The notes below the pieces were generated by a model, which saw only the letters and a program-made list of their open reading frames with translations, was not told the origin of the DNA and searched no databases. From the NCBI GenBank assembly GCA_965262505.1, contig CBDHFM010000030.1, forward strand, positions 4,836,001-4,900,000: a DNA stretch of 64,000 nucleotides, given 5' to 3'. The translations under genes and the position numbers were made by a program. The stretch comes from JACPPO01 sp965262505. GTDB taxonomy: Bacteria; Acidobacteriota; Vicinamibacteria; Vicinamibacterales; UBA2999. Positions 58,095 through 64,000 of the stretch are shown here, one piece after another (the stretch's first letter is position 1; each line of letters begins with the position of its first letter).

Positions 58095-60158
58095 ATGTTG
58101 CGTGCGAAGAGTGTGCTGGCGCTGGCCTGCGTGGTGTCCGTCGGCGCGCTGGTGCAGGGGCAGCTGGCATCAGCGCCGCCGCAGCGGTCCATCGCGCCGG
58201 CACCGGCCTTTACGGGCGCCGATTTGACGCCGCTCCCCACGACCGGCTGGCTCACCAACGGCGGCGACCTGTTCAACCGCCGCTATTCGCCCCTGACCGC
58301 GATCAACCGGGACACCGTGGCCGGTCTCAAGGCCGTGTGGCGTACCCGGCTCAACGGTTCCGGCGTGGGGGCCATGTATTCGGGTGAAGCCCAGCCGATC
58401 GTGCACGAGGGCGTGATCTACGTGGTGACCGGTGCCGACGACGTGTTCGCCGTCAGCGTGGAGTCCGGCGAGATCCTCTGGACGTATTCGGCGCATCTCG
58501 ACCCGGAGATCGGCGTGGTCTGCTGCGGATGGACGAGCCGGGGCGTCGGCCTGGGCGACGGCAAGGTGTACGTCGGCCAACTGGACGGGAAGCTGGTCGC
58601 GCTCGACCAGCAATCCGGCGCCGTCCTCTGGTCGGTGCAGGCGGAACGCTGGCAGGAGGGCTTTAGCATCACGAGCGCGCCGCTGTACTACGACGGGCTG
58701 GTCATCACCGGCTTCGCGGGCGCCGAGTACGGCATCCGCGGCCGCGTGAAAGCATTCGATGCAAGCAACGGGTCGCTCGCCTGGACCTTCTACACCGTTC
58801 CTGGTCCTGGCGAGGTGGGCCACGACAGCTGGCCCAGCGATAACGACGTCTGGCAGCATGGCGGCGCCTCGGTCTGGCAGACGCCCGCGGTCGACCCGGA
58901 GCTTGGTCTCCTCTATTTCTCGACCGGCAATCCGGGCCCCGACTTCAACGGCGCCGTGCGGGCGGGCGATAATCTGTTTTCGGTGTCGATCGTGGCGATC
59001 GATCCGACCACAGGCACGTACCGCTGGCACTTCCAGCAGGTGCATCACGATCTGTGGGACTACGACGCCCCCAACCCCGTGGTGCTCTTCGATATCGAGA
59101 TCGACGGAGAGGTGCGGAAGGCACTGGCCCAGGCGAGCAAGACGGGATGGGTTTACATCCTGGACCGCGAGACCGGGCAGCCGCTGGTCGGTATCGAGGA
59201 GCGGCCTGTGCCGCAGGAACCGCGGCAGGCGACGGCGCCGACGCAGCCGTTTCCTGTCGGCGATGCCTTCGTCCCGCAGTCGGTCCCGATCCCGCCGGAA
59301 GGCTTTGGTCTCGTCAACGGAGGGCGCATTTTCACCCCCTTCTGGACCGAGGCCATCGTGGCCAGGCCGGGACAGGGAGGCGGCGCCAACTGGCCGCCCA
59401 GCTCGTACGATCCGCGCACCGGCTATCTCTACGTCTGCGCGTCGGACCGCGCCGGCGTGTTCAGGGGAGGCGACGTCGACAATGAGATCGCGCCCGACGG
59501 AGAGCGATACATCGGCGGCGCGTTCGGCTCCGTCCCCTTCGGTGTCACCGGCATCTTCGCGGCGGTCGACATGCGCACCAACAGGCTCGTCTGGCAGCAG
59601 GAGTGGCCGGAGCGCTGCTACAGCGGGTCGGTGGCGACGGCCGGAGGACTCCTGTTCGTCGGCCGGAGCGACGGACGCCTGACGGCGCTCGACTCGACGA
59701 GCGGCGCGCTGCTCTGGGCGTTCCAGACGGGCGCCGGCGTCAACGCGACGGCCAGCGTCTTCGAACATGGGGGACAGCAGTACGTCGTCGTCCTGTCGGC
59801 CGGGAGTCTCTTCGCCGGTTCTCCCCACGGCGACAGCGTGTGGCTCTTTTCGCTGGAGGGCCAGATCGGCCCGGTGGAACCGGCCGGCCAGGTCGCGGCC
59901 TCTGCGTCGGCGGTCGGCGGCGACGCGGATCTCGCCGTCGGACGGGCCGTCTACGAGAATGCGTGTAGTGCCTGCCATGGGCCGGGCGGTGAAGGAGGAC
60001 ACGGCGGTGGTCCGGCCCTCGTCGCGGCGACCAGTCGTGCGACCGTCATACAGGTGGTGAACGGAGGGCGGAACGAGATGCCGGCCTTTGGCGGCCTGCT
60101 GAGTCCGGAGCAGATCCGGGACGTCAGCGCCCACGTCGTCGACACGCTGCCGCACTGA
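58095..60158 (+). CDS. PQQ-dependent alcohol dehydrogenase with C-terminal cytochrome c (quinohaemoprotein)
   Basis: A 687-residue periplasmic enzyme. A signal peptide (about 1-28) leads to an eight-bladed PQQ propeller: NGGDLFNRRYSPLTAINRDT, the vicinal disulfide Cys pair in VVCCGWTSRG, Trp-docking repeats (SGEILWTYSA, SGAVLWSVQA, TGTYRWHFQQVHHDLWDYDA with the catalytic Asp region). The C-terminal ~80 residues are a cytochrome c domain with CSACHGPGG and the Met ligand in RNEMPAFGGLLS. Electrons go from PQQ to haem and then to the respiratory chain. ATG 58095 has AGGGAG at 6 bp; a GTG one codon earlier is possible. Confidence 0.93.
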   Translation: MLRAKSVLALACVVSVGALVQGQLASAPPQRSIAPAPAFTGADLTPLPTTGWLTNGGDLFNRRYSPLTAINRDTVAGLKAVWRTRLNGSGVGAMYSGEAQPIVHEGVIYVVTGADDVFAVSVESGEILWTYSAHLDPEIGVVCCGWTSRGVGLGDGKVYVGQLDGKLVALDQQSGAVLWSVQAERWQEGFSITSAPLYYDGLVITGFAGAEYGIRGRVKAFDASNGSLAWTFYTVPGPGEVGHDSWPSDNDVWQHGGASVWQTPAVDPELGLLYFSTGNPGPDFNGAVRAGDNLFSVSIVAIDPTTGTYRWHFQQVHHDLWDYDAPNPVVLFDIEIDGEVRKALAQASKTGWVYILDRETGQPLVGIEERPVPQEPRQATAPTQPFPVGDAFVPQSVPIPPEGFGLVNGGRIFTPFWTEAIVARPGQGGGANWPPSSYDPRTGYLYVCASDRAGVFRGGDVDNEIAPDGERYIGGAFGSVPFGVTGIFAAVDMRTNRLVWQQEWPERCYSGSVATAGGLLFVGRSDGRLTALDSTSGALLWAFQTGAGVNATASVFEHGGQQYVVVLSAGSLFAGSPHGDSVWLFSLEGQIGPVEPAGQVAASASAVGGDADLAVGRAVYENACSACHGPGGEGGHGGGPALVAATSRATVIQVVNGGRNEMPAFGGLLSPEQIRDVSAHVVDTLPH

Positions 60159-60298
60159 CCCCGAAGCTCACCTCCAGGCGGGTCCTGACCGCGGACAGCC
60201 CCATTCGTGCTCGGCTCCAAAGGCACTCTCACGGGAGAGGAGCCTGCGGCGCGAACGGGGCGGCCCCGTCCGCGGCCACCCGCCCCGGGGCGTCCACG

Positions 60299-60304
60299 TA
60301 TAAT
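60299..60304 (+). promoter_or_regulatory. Consensus -10 box (TATAAT) upstream of the kinase gene
   Basis: Perfect TATAAT 16 bp before ATG 60321; the transcript would have a leader of about ten bases. No strong -35 is visible. Confidence 0.4.
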
Positions 60305-60320
60305 CCAGCCACACGCACAG

Positions 60321-61388
60321 ATGCCCTTGACGGCCGGCACACGCCTCGGCCCGTATGAGATCACCGCCCAGATCGGCGTGGGCGGGATGGGCGAGGTCTA
60401 CCGGGCGCGGGACACGAAGCTCGATCGCGATGTTGCGATCAAGGTGCTGCCCGCGTCGCTCGCTGGTGATCCTGACCGGATTGCCCGCTTCCAACGTGAA
60501 GCCAAGACGCTCGCCTCCCTGAACCACCCGAATATCGCGCAGATCCACGGCCTCGATGAGTCGAAGGGCGTCCATGCCCTCGTCATGGAACTGGTCGAGG
60601 GGCCGACGCTGGCCGACCGTATTACGCAGGGTGCGATTCCGGTCGATGAAGCGCTCCCCATCGCGAAACAGATCGCCGAAGCCCTGGAAGCCGCGCACGA
60701 GCAAGGGATCATCCACCGCGACCTGAAGCCCGCCAACGTCAAGCTGCGACCCGATGGGGTGGTGAAGGTGCTGGACTTCGGCCTCGCGAAGGCGCTGCAG
60801 CCGACGGATGCAATGTCGCCAGGGATGTCACAGGCACCCACGATCACGACACCCGCGATGACGCAGGCCGGGATGATCCTGGGCACCGCCGCCTACATGT
60901 CGCCGGAGCAGGCGCGCGGCAAGACCATCGATAAGCGGGCGGACATCTGGGCCTTCGGGTGCGTGTTGTTCGAGATGCTGACGGCCAAGCGGGCGTTCGC
61001 GGGCGAGGACGTGACCGACACGCTGGCGGCGGTGGTCAGAAGTGAGCCGCCGTGGGACGGCTTGCCCGATACGGTGTCGCCGACCCTCCGCGTGTATCTC
61101 CGCCGCTGCCTACAGAAAGACCCGAAGCAGCGCGTTCCCGACATCGCAGCCATGCGGCTGGCGCTGGAGGGGGCGTTCGAGACGGGCGCTTCGCAGACGG
61201 TGGCACCCGTCTTCGTGCCGCAACCCGTTGTGTGGCGCCGCGCGTTGCCGGTCGCGGTCGCGCTGGTGGTCGGTGGCCTTGCGGTCGGCCTCGCGGCCTG
61301 GGGCCTGTGGCTATCAACAGCGCCGCGCACGGTCGCTCGATTCGAGCATGTTGTTCCAGACAGTCAGAGGATCGCTAAGAGCCTGTAA
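60321..61388 (+). pseudogene. Ser/Thr protein kinase (Pkn type), 5' part cut by ISAzo13 element
   Basis: Residues 1-352 of a bacterial Ser/Thr kinase. Gly-rich loop IGVGGMGEVYRARDTKLDRD, Lys in VAIKVLPAS, Glu in FQREAKTLAS, catalytic loop IIHRDLKPANVKL, DFG in VLDFGLAKAL, APE-equivalent GTAAYMSPEQARGKTIDKRA: all present. The domain ends near residue 275; one membrane helix follows at about 310-332 (VALVVGGLAVGLAAWGLWL). The normal frame ends at 61378, where the IS is inserted, and the remaining codons to the stop at 61388 are IS sequence. The kinase and its helix could still be made without the propeller. The rest of the gene resumes at 62685. Confidence 0.93.
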
Positions 61389-62681
61389 GGAAATAACTGC
61401 TTGTACTGTTGATCGGCGAGTAGTACGCTGCGCCCGTGGAGGTGGCCACCCTGCGGGCAAAGCATGCAGCGCTGGCGCCCGTGCTCACGGAGCGATCGCG
61501 CCGGGTGTGGGCGGCGACTGAGGCCCAGGCGATCGGTTATGGCGGCACGGCGCTGGTCGCCCGAGCCACGGGTATCGCGACATCGACCATCCAGCGCGGT
61601 TTGCGTGAATTGACGGCGGACGAGCCGCTCGCGGGCGGCCGGACGCGAAGGGCGGGCGGCGGCCGCAAGCGCGCGATCGATCTCGACGCGACGCTGCTGC
61701 GCGATTTGGATGCGTTGGTTGAGCCGACCGCCCCCGGCGATCCCGACTCGCCGCTGCGGTGGACGTGCCAGAGCGCACGGACGTTGGCGGTGGCGCTCGA
61801 CGGTCTGGGCCACCGCGTCAGCCACACGGTGGTCGCCGAGTTGTTGCACGGACTGGGCTACAGCCTGCAGGGCAACGCCAAGACTCGTGAGGGCCGCCAG
61901 CATGTCGATCGGGACGCGCAGTTTCGGTACATCGCCCGGCGCGTGCGACGCGCGCAACGGCAACAGCAGCCGACGATTTCGGTGGACACCAAGAAGAAGG
62001 AGCTGGTCGGCGCGTTCAAGAACGCGGGCCGCACCTGGCGCCCGGCGAAGACGCCGCAGCGGGTACAGGTCCACGACTTCGTGATCCCGGCCACCGCCAC
62101 CACGGGCGGGAAGGCCATTCCGTATGGCATCTACGATCTGCATCGCAACGAAGGCTGGGTGCGTGTCGGGATCGATCACGACACCGCGAGCTTCGCGGTA
62201 CGGTCGATCCAGCGTTGGTGGCAGCACATGGGTCGCCCGGCGTATCGACAAGCCCAGTCGCTGTTGATCACGGCGGATGCAGGCGGGAGCAACGGGGCGC
62301 GCCTCCGGTTGTGGAAGTGGGAACTGCCGCGTCTGGCCAATCGGACGGGCTTGGTGATCACGGTCTGTCACTTTCCGCCGGGTACGAGCAAGTGGAACAA
62401 GATCGAGCATCGGGTGTTCTCGCACATCGCGATGAATTGGCGCGGCACCCCACTCGTCGACTTGGCCACGATCGTGAGCCTCATTGGCTCGACGCACAGT
62501 CGGTCCGGACTCCGCGTTCGGTCGGAACTCGACCGCGGCCCATACCCGGGTGGCCTCACCGTCACCGATGCGCAGCTGGCGACGGTACGCCTCGAGCGGC
62601 ATCGCTTTCACGGCGACTGGAACTACACGATCCATCCCGCTGCTCCGAGAACACAAAAGTCAGTAATTGTCTGACAAGCCC
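61379..62681 (+). mobile_element. ISAzo13-family insertion sequence, complete
   Basis: A 1303-bp element inside the kinase gene. Imperfect inverted ends: GAGCCTGTAAGGAAATAACTG at 61379 and the complement of the sequence ending at 62681 (GGGCTTGTCAGACAATTACTG), about 14-15 of 21 matching. TAA at 61376-61378 and 62682-62684 is a 3-bp target duplication. Deleting the element plus one TAA gives ATC GCT AAC CCC TTA, an unbroken kinase frame. Confidence 0.92.
61436..62674 (+). CDS. ISAzo13-family transposase
   Basis: A 412-residue transposase. The N-terminal part (about 1-130) has HTH-like segments (IATSTIQRGLRELTAD). The family core is clear: TISVDTKKKELVGAFKNAGR (Asp), HDFVIPATATTGGKAIPYGI, WVRVGIDHDTASFAVRSIQR, LLITADAGGSNGARLRLWKW (Asp), VCHFPPGTSKWNKIEHRVFS (Glu), and the late HRFHGDWNYTIHP. 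Full length with no stop, so probably functional. The start is GTG at 61436, 57 bp inside the left end. Confidence 0.93.
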   Translation: MEVATLRAKHAALAPVLTERSRRVWAATEAQAIGYGGTALVARATGIATSTIQRGLRELTADEPLAGGRTRRAGGGRKRAIDLDATLLRDLDALVEPTAPGDPDSPLRWTCQSARTLAVALDGLGHRVSHTVVAELLHGLGYSLQGNAKTREGRQHVDRDAQFRYIARRVRRAQRQQQPTISVDTKKKELVGAFKNAGRTWRPAKTPQRVQVHDFVIPATATTGGKAIPYGIYDLHRNEGWVRVGIDHDTASFAVRSIQRWWQHMGRPAYRQAQSLLITADAGGSNGARLRLWKWELPRLANRTGLVITVCHFPPGTSKWNKIEHRVFSHIAMNWRGTPLVDLATIVSLIGSTHSRSGLRVRSELDRGPYPGGLTVTDAQLATVRLERHRFHGDWNYTIHPAAPRTQKSVIV

Positions 62682-64000
62682 TAACCCCTTATCTGCTTAC
62701 CAGTTCGTGACCGTGTCCCCGGACGGCCGTCGCTTTGTCTACAACACCTCGGCGGGGTTTTATCTCCGCACGATGGGCGAGCTCGACGCGCGGCTGATTC
62801 AGGGGACCGAGGGAGTGTCTATCAACCCGTTCTTCTCGGCCGACGGGGAATCGGTCGCCTATGCCGTTCCTGACGGGTTACGGCGCATCGCGATCACCGG
62901 CGGAGCGCCCGTGGTCATCAGCGAATCCAGCGGAATCATTTTTTTCGGAGCGAGCTGGGGGGCGGATAACACGATCCTCATCGCCGGGTCCAACGGCATT
63001 GCGCGCGTGTCGGCCACAGGGGGCGCGCCGGACCTCGTGATTCCAGCCACCGACGGCGAATCGATGGGGAGCCCGCGCCTATTGCCCGACGGCGAGTCGG
63101 TGCTCTTCAGCGTCACCACCGCCACCGGCACCACGAGATGGGACCAGGCGCAGATTGTGGCGCAGTCGCTGCGCACGGGCGAGCGAACGGTCCTCGTGGA
63201 GGGCGGCAGCGACGCGCGCTACGTGCCGACGGGACATCTGGTCTACGCGCTGGGAGGTGTCTTGTTTGCGGTCGCGTTCGATGCAGACCGGCTGGAAGTC
63301 AGCGGCGGCCCCGTGCCCGTGGTGCAGGGGGTGCGGCGGGGTACGGTGCCGGAGGTGGGGGGCGACACGGCCAACTACGGCGTGTCCGACGCGGGCACGC
63401 TAATCTACGCCCGCGGATCGGCCCGCGGCGCGGGCATTCGCCTGGCGTGGGTGACCCCTGGGAGTGATCAGGATGTGATCGATCTGCCGGCGGGCGAGTA
63501 CGCCCACCCGCGGTTTTCGCCCGACGACCGGTGGCTGGCCGTGGAGTGCCAGGACGAGGGGGGCACGGATATCTGGCTCTACGAAACCTCCGGCGCGACC
63601 GCTCTCCGCCGGCTGACCGAGGGCGGGAACAGCCGGTACCCAGTCTGGTCGCGCGACGGGGAGCACGTCGCGTTCCAGTCCTCGCTGGAGGGTGCTGCCG
63701 GCATCTTCTGGCAGCGGGCCGACGGCACGGGCTTGGTGGAGCGGCTGACGGCCCCTGAGGGGGAGGATGTCCACGTCCCCGAAGACTGGTCGCCGACCGA
63801 GGATCGGCTGGCGTTCAGCGTCACGAGAGGCGACCAATCGGAGTTGTGGCTCTGGTCGCAGCCCGACGGCACGGCGGAACGATTTGGCACCGTGCAGTCT
63901 TTTGGTCCGTTCACTGCGGTGTTCTCGCCGGACGGTCAGTGGGTCGCGTACACCGAGCGCCAACGAGCCAGCGGCGGCGCGGCCCGCATCTATGTTGCGG
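62682..64000 (+). pseudogene. Ser/Thr kinase 3' part: PD40/WD40-like propeller, runs off the window
   Basis: Open frame from the IS right end to the last base of the window. It begins NPLSAYQFVTVSPDGRRFVY, in phase with the 5' kinase part when the IS and one TAA are removed. Repeats of the TolB/PD40 kind follow: FFSADGESVAYAVPDGLRRI, SPRLLPDGESVLFSVTTATG, HPRFSPDDRWLAVECQDEGG, YPVWSRDGEHVAFQSSLEGA and AVFSPDGQWVAYTERQRA. This is the sensory or scaffold domain of the split kinase. It has no start codon of its own near the junction and no stop within the window. Confidence 0.93.

Noticed and set aside
58170..60155. 661-codon minus-strand frame opposite the PQQ alcohol dehydrogenase
   Set aside because: Shadow frame; the plus strand carries an unmistakable signal peptide, PQQ propeller and CSACH haem site.
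1..64000. CRISPR arrays, prophage, rRNA operon or replication origin
   Set aside because: No regularly spaced repeats with spacers, no phage structural genes, no rRNA sequence and no DnaA-box cluster were seen; the only short tandem repeats are inside a coding gene (54348-54437) and a leader (21616-21670).

Overview
ORGANISM AND STYLE. This is a high-GC, gene-dense bacterial segment. Many neighbouring genes are linked by ATGA, GTGA or TGATG stop/start overlaps. The gene content points to Acidobacteriota, probably a Vicinamibacteria-type lineage: a zinc-ribbon rhomboid protease, a Pkn-type Ser/Thr kinase with a C-terminal WD40/PD40-like propeller, DUF4159, PQQ dehydrogenases, a lipocalin/CrtC-type protein in a FtsX/LolD-type ABC operon, and several IS630 and ISAzo13 elements. 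That placement is inferred from gene types only. No rRNA is present; one tRNA-Ser(GGA) is.

LAYOUT. 0.3-4.9 kb: peptide-type ABC importer (binding protein and two permeases, no ATPase) followed by a DapA-family lyase. 4.9-8.7 kb: M48 lipoprotein protease and a monofunctional transglycosylase, separated by a complete IS630 element (6349-7814). 8.7-13.2 kb: pheA, a ferritin-like/VIT1 iron transporter, rhomboid protease, ubiX, a coiled-coil protein and a small Cys protein. 13.2-17.8 kb: one tightly overlapping minus-strand operon (EVE protein, two FtsX permeases, ABC ATPase, CrtC-like protein). 17.8-25.2 kb: thioredoxin-like protein, DUF4159 protein, tRNA-Ser, lectin-like secreted protein, beta-propeller lipoprotein, FMN/Fe-S glutamate-synthase-like protein, lactate-permease family carrier. 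25.5-30.2 kb: membrane quality-control cluster hflK-hflC-lemA-htpX-like. 30.3-32.6 kb: OpuC/ProV-type compatible-solute importer with permease and binding domains fused.

ACCESSORY CATABOLIC/TRANSPORT REGION (32.6-53.8 kb). Two class II aldolase-fold proteins, aroE, a histidine-rich EutA-like reactivase, a two-domain ABC permease and its ATPase, a ThDP-dependent acetolactate-synthase-like enzyme, a 2OG-Fe(II) oxygenase, a beta-hydroxyacid-dehydrogenase-like enzyme and a Na+/Ca2+ antiporter come first. An operon then repeats a cupin-cupin-binding-protein unit: cupin, cupin, SBP1; cupin, bicupin, SBP2; SBP3. Three paralogous binding proteins probably feed the single permease/ATPase about 10 kb upstream, and the cupins, ThDP enzyme and aldolases probably process the imported compound. 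The substrate cannot be named from sequence. The region is scarred by mobile DNA: a 160-bp MITE exactly between the EutA-like stop and the permease start, an IS630 with split transposase, a decayed IS6-type element, a solo IS6-type end, a 73-bp duplication of the aroE 3' end flanking a lipoprotein gene, and a 54-bp dispersed repeat.

54-64 kb: a repeat-bearing coiled-coil protein, an NMT1/THI5-like protein without signal peptide, two periplasmic PQQ dehydrogenases, and a Ser/Thr kinase gene split by an ISAzo13 element with a 3-bp target duplication. Joining the flanks without the element restores the kinase frame exactly; the gene runs off the right edge.
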